Assembly: GCF_004216855.1 (NCBI RefSeq)
Contig: NZ_SGXT01000014.1
Span: 186,001-250,000, forward strand
Origin: Microcella alkaliphila
GTDB lineage: Bacteria > Actinomycetota > Actinomycetes > Actinomycetales > Microbacteriaceae
DNA: 64,000 nt
Direction of reading: 5' to 3'
The translations under genes and the position numbers were made by a program. Within the stretch, counting starts at the first letter, position 1. Each line of letters begins with the position of its first letter. The notes beneath the pieces were generated by a model, which was not told the origin of the DNA, did no database searches, and worked only from the letters and a program-made list of their open reading frames with translations. Shown in pieces: positions 16,491 through 27,058 of this stretch.

Positions 16491-16794
16491 GGTGTCCTCC
16501 CGACTCGAGATGGTAGCGAGCAACCGGTTCTGCGACGACGCGCGGATCACCGTCCGGAATCATCGCGACGATCGCCGCGGCCCCCGAGGCTGCCAGCACG
16601 GAGGCGGGGAGTGCCGCCCACCAGTACCGTGCCTGCGCCGCAAAGAGAGTCCAGAACACCGCACTCGTGGCGAGGAAGATAGCGACCCACGACACGGTGA
16701 GCTCGGGCGGCCGGGGCACCTCGTTCAGGACGAGCAGGCCGCCCGTGAGAGCCACCGCGGTAATCGGCTGGGGCTCGAAGTTGAGTCCGACCAC
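16483..16794 (-). CDS. Hypothetical small membrane protein, 103 residues
   Basis: Three hydrophobic segments are visible (PITAVALTGGLLVL, VAIFLATSAVFWTLFA and WWAALPASVLAASGAAAIVA). The SAVFW...WWAA-P pattern repeats in the neighbour at 15852-16490, which suggests an old duplication. Its end overlaps the start of that gene, so the two are co-translated. No family is recognised and the start codon is uncertain; it diverges from the DUF1643 gene across 159 bp. Confidence 0.55.
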   Translation of the reverse strand: MVGLNFEPQPITAVALTGGLLVLNEVPRPPELTVSWVAIFLATSAVFWTLFAAQARYWWAALPASVLAASGAAAIVAMIPDGDPRVVAEPVARYHLESGGHHV

Positions 16795-16953
16795 GTCGGG
16801 CCTCCCGTCGATCGCTCGAGTGGCCGGGCTCGGGTTCCCGGATCGAGTGATTCCACGGTGTCACCCTTTCGGGGGGTGTGCACGGGTCGAAGGTCCCGAT
16901 GTGCCGCAGCAGCGTTTGGCACGATGGCTCACGGCGAGCGAGAGGGTATGCAC

Positions 16954-17487
16954 ATGTCCGAGTGGGTCTGGGAGACGTCGCCCGACGGCGCCTCGCGATA
17001 CGTGCTCGGCACTGCAGGTGAGAACCCCCTGGTGTGCATTGGGGTCAACCCCAGCACCGCAGTGCCAAACCAGCTGGATCGCACGGTGACTCGGGTCAGC
17101 CGCTTCGCCGAGCGGGCCGGGCACGACAGTTGGGTAATGCTGAACGTGTACCCGCAAATCTCGACCGACCCGGCGGGATTACACCGCGAGTGCGATCCCC
17201 TACTGATGGAGCAGAACCTGCACCACATCGCGCAGCGGGTCGACGGCCGCCCGCTGACCGTGCTGGCCGCGTGGGGTGTCCTCGTCGAGTCGCGTCCGTA
17301 CCTGGTGGGCCTCGTGGGCGCAGTCGTGGCGCTGCCCGCGCTAGCCTCCGTCTCGTGGGTGTCACTCGGTGCCCCCACGAAGGCCGGGCACCCGCGGCAC
17401 CCGTTATATGTGGGCGGCACCACGCCACTCGAGCCGTTCGACGTAGCCGCGTACCTGGACGCCGAAAAACGAGAAAACCCCCGGTAG
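16954..17487 (+). CDS. DUF1643 domain-containing protein
   Basis: A 177-residue soluble protein with the DUF1643 pattern: CIGVNPSTA near residue 28, a conserved DRTVTRVSRFAER, then VMLNVYPQ and a C-terminal GHPRHPLY. The domain is widespread and of unknown function; the GVNPSTA and GxPxHPLY motifs resemble those of uracil-DNA-glycosylase-like folds. The start MSEWVWE is chosen because GAGAGG lies 8 bp before it; the ATG 6 bases upstream is too close to that site. The TAG stop sits in the loop of a terminator hairpin shared with tRNA-Ser. Confidence 0.8.
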   Translation: MSEWVWETSPDGASRYVLGTAGENPLVCIGVNPSTAVPNQLDRTVTRVSRFAERAGHDSWVMLNVYPQISTDPAGLHRECDPLLMEQNLHHIAQRVDGRPLTVLAAWGVLVESRPYLVGLVGAVVALPALASVSWVSLGAPTKAGHPRHPLYVGGTTPLEPFDVAAYLDAEKRENPR

Positions 17488-17497
17488 ACCGGGGGTT
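17476..17497. terminator. Bidirectional hairpin terminator, DUF1643 / tRNA-Ser
   Basis: AACCCCCGG (17476-17484) pairs with CCGGGGGTT (17489-17497) around a 4-base loop that includes the TAG stop of the DUF1643 gene. On the minus strand the hairpin lies just after the CCA end of tRNA-Ser. The flanks contain short A/T runs, not a long U tract. Confidence 0.75.
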
Positions 17498-17501
17498 CTC
17501 C

Positions 17502-17592
17502 TGGCGGTGACGGTGGGATTTGAACCCACGGTAGGGGGTTACCCTACACAACTTTTCGAGAGTTGCACCTTCGGCCGCTCGGACACGTCACC
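17502..17592 (-). tRNA. tRNA-Ser (anticodon CGA)
   Basis: Reads on the minus strand as a 91-nt serine tRNA including encoded CCA. Acceptor GGTGACG pairs with CGTCACC, the anticodon stem CAACT/AGTTG holds the loop CTCGAAA (anticodon CGA, reading UCG codons), and a long class II variable arm (TGTAGGG...CCCTACC) precedes the T arm GTGGG-TTCAAAT-CCCAC. All stems are complete. Confidence 0.97.
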
Positions 17593-17657
17593 GCGGTCGA
17601 GTGTAGTACAGCCGCGCGGTCGGGTCGAAACCGGTCTGCGCGGATACGATTCCGACC

Positions 17658-18251
17658 GTGCCCTGGAACCCGCGCGTCCCGTTCGTGCGTCGCCGCGTCG
17701 CCGCGTGGCGCCGCCGGGCCGACGAACCGGGTGAGCTTCTGTACGTCGCGCTGGGCGACTCGGCGGCGCTCGGCGTCGGCACCGCGGACCTCGACGCCAG
17801 TTACATCGGCCTCATCGCCCACCGGCTGCAGCGCCTGGCACACCAGCCGGTTCGCGTTGTGAACCTCGGCCGCTACGGCGCCCGCACCGACGACGTTCTC
17901 GACCGCCAGCTCGACGCCCTCGCCGACGCCGAGCGCACGTGGGGTCGACCCGCCGACCTGGTCACGCTCGCGATCGTCGCCGACGTTCCCTGCTTCCACT
18001 TCGGTCAGCGCGAATGGGATGCTCGGCGCATCTCGCGCACGATCACCGACGCCGTGCGCGCAGCCGGCCTCGCGCTCGCGCCTCTGCATCGCGTCACCGA
18101 GTTTCGGCGCGGCTGGGGCTCGTTTCCCGACTTCGGGTGGGACCAGTTCCACCCCAGCCGTCGCGGCTACCGGGTGTGGGAGTCTGCGTTTGCGGGGGCC
18201 GTCTCGCGGCGGGCGCGCGAACTGTGCGCCGATGTCGGCGGTGCCGCCTAG
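17658..18251 (+). CDS. SGNH/GDSL hydrolase family protein
   Basis: A 197-residue esterase-type protein with the block I motif YVALGDSAALG (catalytic Ser) near residue 32, a block II/III-like VVNLGRYGARTDDVL, and the C-terminal WDQFHPS (Asp/His). It begins with GTG and has no export signal. Substrate cannot be told from sequence. The block III Asn region (LVTLAIVADVPCF) is unusual, with VAD where many GDSL enzymes have GxND, so activity may be altered. It ends 10 bp before radA, likely the same transcript. Confidence 0.8.
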   Translation: MPWNPRVPFVRRRVAAWRRRADEPGELLYVALGDSAALGVGTADLDASYIGLIAHRLQRLAHQPVRVVNLGRYGARTDDVLDRQLDALADAERTWGRPADLVTLAIVADVPCFHFGQREWDARRISRTITDAVRAAGLALAPLHRVTEFRRGWGSFPDFGWDQFHPSRRGYRVWESAFAGAVSRRARELCADVGGAA

Positions 18252-18261
18252 CCTTATCGTC

Positions 18262-19608
18262 ATGGCCCGCACGACCGCGAACTTCCGTTGCATCGAGTGC
18301 GGGTGGACGACCCTCAAATGGGCCGGCCGCTGCGGCGGGTGCCAACAGTGGGGCACCGTCGTCGAGGCGGATGCTCCCTCTCGGCAGACGGCCCCGGCCC
18401 GCGTCCCCGAGGCGCGCGCCGCCCGCCCCATCACCGAGGTCGAGCAGGGCGAGCAGAGCCACACGCCCACGACGATCGGCGAGTTCGACCGCGTGCTCGG
18501 CGGAGGGGTGGTGCCGGGCGCGGCCATCCTGCTGTCGGGTGAGCCGGGCGTCGGCAAGTCGACGCTGCTGCTCGAGGTCGCGGCCCGCGCCGCCCGCTCG
18601 GGGCAGCGCGTGCTCTACGTCAGCGCGGAAGAGTCGGTCGCGCAGGTGCGGCTGCGCGCCGGCCGCACGGGGGCGCTGAGCGAGAACCTCTACCTCGCCA
18701 GCGAGACCGACCTCGCCACGATCCTCGGTCAGCTCGACGAGGTGCGCCCGAGCCTGCTCATCGTCGACTCGGTGCAGACGGTCGCCTCGTCCCTCATCGA
18801 CGGGTTGGCGGGCGGGGTCGCGCAAGTGCGCGAGGTCGCGGCCACGCTCATCCGGGTCGCGAAAGAGCGCGCGCTGCCGGTGCTGCTCGTCGGGCACGTC
18901 ACGAAAGACGGCACGATCGCCGGTCCGCGGATGCTGGAACACCTCGTCGACGTCGTCTGTCAGTTCGAAGGCGACCGGCAGACCAGCCTGCGGTTCGTGC
19001 GGGCGCTGAAGAACCGCTTCGGCCCGACCGACGAGGTGGGTTGCTTCGAGATGACCGGCGACGGCATCGCCGAGGTCGCTGACCCGAGCGAGCTGTTCCG
19101 CTCGCACGCGAGCGCCCCGGTCAGCGGAACGTGCGTCGCCATCGCCCTCGAGGGTCGGCGCGCGCTGCCCGTCGAAGTGCAGGCGCTCGTCGTGGCCAGT
19201 TCGGCACCGCAACCGCGTCGCGTCGTCAACGGCGTTGACTCCTCCCGCGTTGCCATGCTGCTCGCCGTGCTCGAGCGACGCTGCGGCATCGCCCTGTCGA
19301 CCTACGACGTGTACGTGTCGACGGTCGGCGGCATCCGCCTCACCGAGCCGGGTGCCGACCTTGCCATCGCCCTCGCCGTCGCCAGCGCCCGGCGCGACAA
19401 GGCGCTCGACTCGCGCCTCGCCGCCGTCGGCGAGATCAGCCTCGCCGGCGAGATCCGCGGCGTCACGTCAGCCCCGCAGCGCGCCGCCGAAGCGAAGCGC
19501 CTCGGCTACACGACCCTCATCGACTCGGGCGCCGTGCACCTGCGCGAGGCGGTCCGGGCCGCGTTCGCGACGGCCCGCGACGAGAAGGTCGACATCCCCG
19601 AGTTCTAG
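18262..19608 (+). CDS. radA: DNA repair protein RadA
   Basis: RadA is a RecA-like ATPase that drives branch migration during homologous recombination. The 448-residue protein has the N-terminal C4 zinc finger (Cys10, Cys13, Cys24, Cys27), Walker A SGEPGVGKSTLLLEV near residue 93, Walker B LLIVDSVQT, the RadA-specific KNRFG motif near residue 250 and a C-terminal Lon-protease-like fold. The start at 18262 gives the exact family N-terminus; the frame is open further upstream but only inside the GDSL gene. Confidence 0.97.
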   Translation: MARTTANFRCIECGWTTLKWAGRCGGCQQWGTVVEADAPSRQTAPARVPEARAARPITEVEQGEQSHTPTTIGEFDRVLGGGVVPGAAILLSGEPGVGKSTLLLEVAARAARSGQRVLYVSAEESVAQVRLRAGRTGALSENLYLASETDLATILGQLDEVRPSLLIVDSVQTVASSLIDGLAGGVAQVREVAATLIRVAKERALPVLLVGHVTKDGTIAGPRMLEHLVDVVCQFEGDRQTSLRFVRALKNRFGPTDEVGCFEMTGDGIAEVADPSELFRSHASAPVSGTCVAIALEGRRALPVEVQALVVASSAPQPRRVVNGVDSSRVAMLLAVLERRCGIALSTYDVYVSTVGGIRLTEPGADLAIALAVASARRDKALDSRLAAVGEISLAGEIRGVTSAPQRAAEAKRLGYTTLIDSGAVHLREAVRAAFATARDEKVDIPEF

Positions 19609-19618
19609 GCGTTGCTGC

Positions 19619-20089
19619 CTAGACCTCGAGTTGAAGCGCCGCGAGCACCTCGCGCGGGTCGGCCTGCATCGAGTGGGGGCCCGCCACGTCGAACACGACC
19701 GCCTCGAGGTTGTCAACGTTCTGCTCGAGGAAGTCGCGCAGCGTCGGGCCGTCGTACGCCAAAAAACGGTGCGACGGCTCCTGCGGCACCATGTCGACGT
19801 AGCGCTCCGGGCTCGAAAACAGCAGCAGCATGAACTTCTCGGCGTCCTCCGCACGGAAGACGCGAATCTGCTCGGGCCCACTGCCGGGCAAGAGCGGCAC
19901 GATGCAGTAGTCGTTGCGCAGGGCGAACGCCACGGCAGCCGTGTCTTGCCGCTCGAGCGCCGCGGCCAACTGCTGGTCTTCGGCCACCCTGTGCGGCGGC
20001 ATGCCGCGCTTCATCTTCGGCGCCGACACGCCCCCCGGGCGGCCGCTCGGCCGCCCGCCCGACTTCTTGCTCGACTTCTTCTTCGGCAT
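19619..20089 (-). CDS. Hypothetical protein with basic N-terminus (SseB-like)
   Basis: A 156-residue soluble protein. The first 30 residues are a lysine/arginine/glycine-rich tail (MPKKKSSKKSGGRPSG...), and the rest looks like a single SseB-type domain: an LAAALERQDTAAVAFALRN helix, the strands YCIVPLLPG and IRVFRAEDAEKFMLLLFSS, and an acidic end. I can name no function. It converges on radA with 10 bp between the stops. Confidence 0.6.
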   Translation of the reverse strand: MPKKKSSKKSGGRPSGRPGGVSAPKMKRGMPPHRVAEDQQLAAALERQDTAAVAFALRNDYCIVPLLPGSGPEQIRVFRAEDAEKFMLLLFSSPERYVDMVPQEPSHRFLAYDGPTLRDFLEQNVDNLEAVVFDVAGPHSMQADPREVLAALQLEV

Positions 20090-20144
20090 CGCCTCAAGCC
20101 TACGCGGGAGACGCCACAGCCCGCCCCGATCGGGATGCTCGGGC

Positions 20145-20813
20145 TCAGTTCAGCAGGAACGGCCGGTCTCCGTCGCCCGCGAACTCGCCCACCGACACGC
20201 TCAGCCGGTACGTCGCCCCGCCCCCGGGAACGGGCGTGCGCTGCACGTCACACACGCCGGGCTCGCTACGGGTGCGGTTCCACGGGATCGCCGGGGTCGA
20301 CCGCTCTTCACCCGGCTCGAGCACGACCGTGGCGGCGACGGGGTCGACCTGGCAGTCGCGCGACGACCAGATGCGGTCGGGCCCCGAGGTAATCAGAAAC
20401 TCCTGCACGTCGCTGCCCGCCTCGATGATGCAGGGGCGGCTACCCGTGTTCAGCAGGCTCAGTGACAACTGCGGCTGCGATTCGGGCCCGTAGCTCTCGG
20501 CGTCGGTGATGGGCGTCACCTGCACCTGCTCGCTCGTGCAGGCCTGCGGTGCGCCGCCACCCTCTGCGGCGGCGTCCTCAGCCGCGGCGTCGAGGTCGCT
20601 CTGCTCGTCGTCGGCCTCAGACCCGTCGACCTCGGCGCTGTCGCTCGCCGTCGGCGCGGGCTCGCCCGACCCGGTCGGCTCGGCCGTTCCCGGTCGCACC
20701 ACGATGAGGATGATGACGACGATGACCGCGATGAGGCCGAGCCCGACCACCGCGCGCCGCCGCCAGTAGACGCTGGGCGGCTGCGGTCCGACGGGGTGTC
20801 GCAGGCTCGACAT
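20145..20813 (-). CDS. Hypothetical membrane-anchored extracytoplasmic protein
   Basis: A 222-residue protein with a short cytoplasmic N-terminus, one transmembrane helix (residues 20-40, VVGLGLIAVIVVIILIVV), an acidic Ala/Glu/Asp-rich linker and an extracellular domain with three or four cysteines (ACTSEQVQV, RPCIIEAG, DCQVDP, GVCDVQ) that could form disulfides. The domain resembles the DUF4232-like folds of actinobacterial envelope proteins. The start MSSLRHPVG is preferred over an in-frame ATG 24 bases upstream. Confidence 0.65.
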   Translation of the reverse strand: MSSLRHPVGPQPPSVYWRRRAVVGLGLIAVIVVIILIVVRPGTAEPTGSGEPAPTASDSAEVDGSEADDEQSDLDAAAEDAAAEGGGAPQACTSEQVQVTPITDAESYGPESQPQLSLSLLNTGSRPCIIEAGSDVQEFLITSGPDRIWSSRDCQVDPVAATVVLEPGEERSTPAIPWNRTRSEPGVCDVQRTPVPGGGATYRLSVSVGEFAGDGDRPFLLN

Positions 20814-20893
20814 GGGGCGAGAGTAACCCCGCACCACCGCGACAGGGCGTCACACGCGCCGCGAACGCCGTGACTCTCAGCGGCGAAGCGCCT

Positions 20894-21406
20894 CTACAGC
20901 GCCTTCAGCATGCGCGTGTTGCCGAGGGTGTTGGGCTTCACCCGAGACAGGTCGAGGAATTCGGCCACACCCTCGTCGGGCGAGCGCAGCAGCTCGATGT
21001 ACACCTCGGGGTCGACGACGAGCTGCTCGTCGATCGGCTCGAATCCGTGCCGCTCGAAGAAGTCGACCTCGAACGTCAGGCAGAACAGCCGGTGCAGCCC
21101 GAGCGCCCGCGCCTCACCCTCGAGGTAGTTGAGCATGGCGTGGCCGACGCCACGCCCCAGCCAGTCCGACCGCACGGCAAGCGTGCGCACCTCGCCCAGG
21201 TCTTCCCACATGACGTGCAGCGCGCCGCAGCCGATCACCTCGCCCGCCTCGTCGACGGCGACAGCGAACTCCTGCAGCGACTCGAACAGCACGACCAATT
21301 CTTTGCCAAGCAGCACGCGTGACTGCACGAGTGGTTCGACAAGTTCCTTGATCGCGCGTACGTCACCGGTGCGCGCGCGGCGCACCTCGAAGCCTGTTTC
21401 CGTCAC
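20894..21406 (-). CDS. argA: Amino-acid N-acetyltransferase (N-acetylglutamate synthase, ArgA type)
   Basis: A 170-residue single-domain GNAT enzyme of the short actinobacterial N-acetylglutamate synthase type, which makes the first intermediate of arginine synthesis. The acetyl-CoA loop is RSDWLGRGVGHAML near residue 80, preceded by the strand EVRTLAVRSD, and the C-terminal FEVDFFERHGFEPI matches the family. The classical amino-acid-kinase domain is absent, as in mycobacterial homologues. It is transcribed away from clpC past a strong hairpin. Confidence 0.85.
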   Translation of the reverse strand: MTETGFEVRRARTGDVRAIKELVEPLVQSRVLLGKELVVLFESLQEFAVAVDEAGEVIGCGALHVMWEDLGEVRTLAVRSDWLGRGVGHAMLNYLEGEARALGLHRLFCLTFEVDFFERHGFEPIDEQLVVDPEVYIELLRSPDEGVAEFLDLSRVKPNTLGNTRMLKAL

Positions 21407-21427
21407 GCGACCAGCCTAGGGCCGCGA

Positions 21428-21479
21428 ACGAGACCGGGCCCCACGCATACCCGATCAGGATGCGCGGGGCCCGACTCGT
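21428..21479 (-). terminator. Hairpin after clpC
   Basis: CGGGCCCCACGCAT (21435-21448) pairs with ATGCGCGGGGCCCG (21460-21473) with one mismatch and an 11-base loop, and the outer bases ACGAG/CTCGT extend the stem. It begins 14 bp after the clpC stop on the minus strand. No long U run follows, so it is an atypical terminator or an RNA-stabilising structure. Confidence 0.6.
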
Positions 21480-21492
21480 GAAACGCGTCGCG

Positions 21493-23991
<2,499 letters not shown>

Positions 23992-24070
23992 GTCGTCACT
24001 CCTCACGAAGGCGTAATGGGGAGCCTTCGGTACATCGAGGGTAACCACGGCGGGTGCCGCATTCTGCCCC

Positions 24071-24088
24071 TGTTCGCCGTGGGCGTGA
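24071..24088. promoter_or_regulatory. Possible ClgR-like site upstream of clpC
   Basis: TGTTCGCCGTGGGCGTGA, about 80 bp upstream of the clpC start, has the CGC-N5-GCG core of the ClgR operator known from Corynebacterium clp promoters, with three mismatches to the full consensus. In a G+C-rich genome such cores occur by chance, so this is a weak call. Confidence 0.25.
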
Positions 24089-24171
24089 CGGGGTTCGGCG
24101 CCCTCACAGAAACCCCCTGACGGGATGCACGCGCCCGGTCAGTTCGCCGGGGTGCGGCGTAGGGTGATCGC

Positions 24172-25167
24172 GTGAGCAACCTTGAGGTCGAGCCGGCCGA
24201 ACTGCTGTGCGACGATGACTCCGCGCCCCGGTTTCAGCTGCTCGAGGGGCGGGAGGTTCCGCTCGGCGGGCCGCGCGCTATGACCGTGCGCCGCACCCTG
24301 CCGCAGCGCGAGCGCAGCCTCATCGGCGCGTGGTGCTTCCTCGATCACTACGGCCCCGACGACATCACCGAACGGGATGCCGGAATGGTCGTCCCTCCCC
24401 ACCCCCACACCGGACTGCAGACGGTCAGCTGGCTGTTCGAGGGTGAGATTGAGCACCGAGACTCGACGGGCGCCCACCAGATGGTGCGGCCCGGCGAGCT
24501 GAACCTGATGACAGCGGGCTCGGGCATTCAGCACTCGGAGGTGTCGACACCCGCGACGACCCGCCTGCACGGAGCGCAGCTGTGGGTCGCGCTGCCCGAC
24601 CGCGACCGGCACACCGCGCCATTCTTCGAGCACACGGAACCCGTGCCGGTACGACTCGGCGACGCGACCGTGCGGGTGTTCGTCGGCGAGTTGCCCGAGC
24701 TGGCCGACCACGCGTCGGAGGCCCGCACGTTCACGCCGCTCCTCGGGGCGCAGCTCGACCTGCCGGCCGGAGCCGTCCTCGACCTGGCGCTCGACCCCAC
24801 GTTCGAGCACGGCGTGCTCGTGGACTCGGGCCACGCGACGCTCGACGACGAGCACGAGGTTTCTGCCGCGCAGCTCGGCTATCTCGCGCCGGGCGCCGAC
24901 TACCTGCGTATCGAGGCGGGGGCCGACGCGCCGCTGCGCATCCTGCTGATCGGCGGAACGCCGCTCGGCGAGCCGATCGTCATGTGGTGGAACTTCATCG
25001 GCCGCGACCACGACGAGATCGTCGCATTCCGCGAGCGCTGGCAGACGGACGTCATCGACGACGCCGACCGCGCGGGCCGCTTCGGTCACGTGGACGGGTA
25101 CGACGGGCCCGCGCTTCCCGCGCCCGCCCTGCCGAGCATCCGCCTGAGGCCCCGCGAGCAGCCGTAG
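24172..25167 (+). CDS. Pirin family protein
   Basis: A 331-residue bicupin protein. The N-terminal cupin carries the metal-binding pattern VPPHPHTGLQTVSWL near residue 75 with a following IEHRDS and GSGIQHSE, as in pirins, some of which act as quercetinases. The C-terminal pirin domain begins around residue 185 (LLGAQLDLPAGAVLDLALD) and ends with the GEPIVMWWNFIGR signature. It starts with GTG. It diverges from clpC and converges on glsA across a region holding three copies of a palindromic repeat. Confidence 0.9.
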   Translation: MSNLEVEPAELLCDDDSAPRFQLLEGREVPLGGPRAMTVRRTLPQRERSLIGAWCFLDHYGPDDITERDAGMVVPPHPHTGLQTVSWLFEGEIEHRDSTGAHQMVRPGELNLMTAGSGIQHSEVSTPATTRLHGAQLWVALPDRDRHTAPFFEHTEPVPVRLGDATVRVFVGELPELADHASEARTFTPLLGAQLDLPAGAVLDLALDPTFEHGVLVDSGHATLDDEHEVSAAQLGYLAPGADYLRIEAGADAPLRILLIGGTPLGEPIVMWWNFIGRDHDEIVAFRERWQTDVIDDADRAGRFGHVDGYDGPALPAPALPSIRLRPREQP

Positions 25168-25247
25168 GGCGCGGGCGCTCGGCGCGTGATCATGTGCACG
25201 GCGCCGCGCACAGGTGCCCGCGCGCGGCAACCCATTCGGCACTCGCC

Positions 25248-25399
25248 GCGACTACTCCGGTGTAGGAGTTCCTACACCTGAGCAGTCGCCGGGCAGTCAC
25301 CGGACGGTCGCCACGACTGTAGGAAGTCCTACACCCGGGTAGTTGCGCGGGCGGCGGGGGCTCACAGAAGTGTAGGAAGTCCTACACCGGAGTAGTCGC
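25248..25399. repeat. Three copies of the GTGTAGGA/TCCTACAC hairpin repeat
   Basis: The convergent gap between pirin and glsA holds three hairpins with the core TGTAGGA-NN-TCCTACA: copy 1 at 25248-25289 (arms extended by GCGACTACTCCG), copy 2 at 25307-25347 with a degenerate left arm, and copy 3 at 25362-25399 (right arm TCCTACACCGGAGTAGTCGC). Spacing is irregular, so this is not a CRISPR. Two more copies lie at 29889-29984. Confidence 0.85.
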
Positions 25400-25414
25400 T
25401 AGAGGGGGCGCACA

Positions 25415-26692
25415 TCATCTCGCGGCGCACCACTCTCGAGCCTCGTCGAGACTCTCGACCTCGACCGCGCCCGAAACGATTCCGCGGCGCGCGCCGTCGA
25501 CGATGACGACCTCGTGGTCATGCTCCTCGAGACGGTCGATCGCCCCCTGCAGGATGCGCTCACCCACCTGGTGCACGCGTGTCACCCGGTCGAGATCGAG
25601 CACAAGCACCCGGTCGGACGACTCCAGCACGGCCTCGATGGCGCTCAGCACCCCGCGCATCGACGCGAACACCAGGTCGCCCTGCACCGCCACCACGCCC
25701 GCGCCATACTCGGGCCAGCGCTCCTCACTCTCGCGCACCACGGGCAGATTGCCGCCCGGCAGCGTCAACGCGTGCAGCTCGTATCGGTCGGCAAGATCCT
25801 GCGAGGCCGCGACGGCGCGCACCGAATTGCCCCGAGCATCCAATTTCGGGCTGAACAGCCCCATGCCGAACTGGCCGGGGCTCGCCGTGATCAGCCCGCC
25901 CGACACGCCGCTCTTCGCGGGCGTGCCGACGGTCAGCAACCACTCGCCCGAGTAGTCGTACATGCCGCACGTCGCCATGACCGTCAGCACGTGCCGCGCC
26001 ACCGTTCCGCTGAAGACCCGGTCACCGGTCAGCGGGTTCACGCCGCCCGTCGCGAGCGTCGCACCCATGACGGCGAGGTCCCGCGTCGAGACGAGCACCG
26101 AACACTGCTTCAGGTACACCTCCATGGTGGGGTCGACCTCGTCGGTCAGCGAGCCCGCACTGCGCATGAAGTGCGCCAGCGCGCGATTGCGGTCGCTCGC
26201 GCCCTGCTCCTCCTCGTAGACGGTCTCGTCAAAACCGAGCGACCGCCCGGCACACGCCTCCATGAGGGCGTGGATGCGCTCGTACTTCTCGTGCGCGTCC
26301 GCCCCCGACACGAGAGCACACGTCACGAGGGCCCCCGCGTTGATCATCGGGTTGTCGGGGCGGCCCGTCTCCTCCTCGAGACTGATCGCGCTGAACGCCT
26401 CGCCGCTCGGCTCGGCGCCCACATGCTCGTGCACTGACTCGAGTCCGCGGTCGCTCAGCGCGAGCGCGTACGTGAATGCCTTCGAAATCGACTGCACCGA
26501 GAACTCGACGTCGGCGTCACCCGCCGCCGACACGTACCCGTCGGGCGTGCAGACGGCGAGGCCGAACAGCCGATGGTCGGCGTGCTCGAGCGTCGGAATC
26601 GACGCCGACGTCTCACCGCGATAGTCGTGCTTGAGTCGCTCGTGCAGGGTGACGAGTTCGCGCTCAATCGGGTCACCGATCAGGGATGCCAC
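25415..26692 (-). CDS. glsA: Glutaminase A with C-terminal STAS domain
   Basis: Hydrolyses glutamine to glutamate and ammonia. The 425-residue protein has a serine-dependent beta-lactamase-fold glutaminase domain (residues 1-305) with the catalytic SISK in EFSVQSISKAF, NPMINAGAL and the SGVSGG region. A STAS domain follows (about 315-425, GDLVFASMRGVLSAIEAVL), as in some actinobacterial and human-like long glutaminases; STAS domains usually bind nucleotides or partners. The GTG start at 26692 is chosen because GAGGAG lies 7 bp upstream; a GTG two codons earlier is too close to it. Confidence 0.92.
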   Translation of the reverse strand: MASLIGDPIERELVTLHERLKHDYRGETSASIPTLEHADHRLFGLAVCTPDGYVSAAGDADVEFSVQSISKAFTYALALSDRGLESVHEHVGAEPSGEAFSAISLEEETGRPDNPMINAGALVTCALVSGADAHEKYERIHALMEACAGRSLGFDETVYEEEQGASDRNRALAHFMRSAGSLTDEVDPTMEVYLKQCSVLVSTRDLAVMGATLATGGVNPLTGDRVFSGTVARHVLTVMATCGMYDYSGEWLLTVGTPAKSGVSGGLITASPGQFGMGLFSPKLDARGNSVRAVAASQDLADRYELHALTLPGGNLPVVRESEERWPEYGAGVVAVQGDLVFASMRGVLSAIEAVLESSDRVLVLDLDRVTRVHQVGERILQGAIDRLEEHDHEVVIVDGARRGIVSGAVEVESLDEAREWCAAR

Positions 26693-26786
26693 GCTCACGC
26701 TCCTCGCTGCGCCGCAGCGCGTCGTCAGGGCTCCGGTCGCCACACTGATCGCCGGGGAGATCGCCCGGCCTGACGCTCGACCCTAC

Positions 26787-26972
26787 TCACTCGTGCGGAT
26801 CAGCGCCCTGCTTCTCGATGCGCGCCCGCTCTTCGGCCTCGATCTCGCTGAACGTCTGACGCTCGGCGCGGTCGGCGCGAATGATCGCGCGCATTGCGAA
26901 CCAAAACAGCAGCCCGAGGAGGATCGTCGGCGTGACCGAGAAGATCACGTTCCCCCAGAACGATTCAGGCAT
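26787..26972 (-). CDS. Small single-pass membrane protein, 61 residues
   Basis: Begins MPESFWGNVIFSVTPTILLGLLFWFAMRAI, so it has one transmembrane helix near the N-terminus, followed by a charged helical tail (RADRAERQTFSEIEAEERARIEKQ). This layout is typical of small conserved actinobacterial membrane proteins of unknown role. An upstream in-frame ATG at 27011 would add 13 non-hydrophobic residues; the shorter start is preferred because it gives a compact signal-anchor. Confidence 0.6.
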   Translation of the reverse strand: MPESFWGNVIFSVTPTILLGLLFWFAMRAIIRADRAERQTFSEIEAEERARIEKQGADPHE

Positions 26973-27058
26973 GCCCACATGGTACGCCGGGATGCTCGGA
27001 GCGGCCCCCACGAAGACCGTTGCGCCCGCGGCGCGCGGCCGGGCGAGCGCGACGGCGC

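Noticed and set aside
18019-18261. N-terminal extension of RadA
   Set aside because: The frame is open upstream only inside the GDSL hydrolase gene; the RadA zinc finger starts right after the ATG at 18262.
25248-25399. Possible CRISPR array in the pirin-glsA gap
   Set aside because: Repeats are themselves long palindromes, spacing is irregular and short, copies differ, and no cas gene is in the window.
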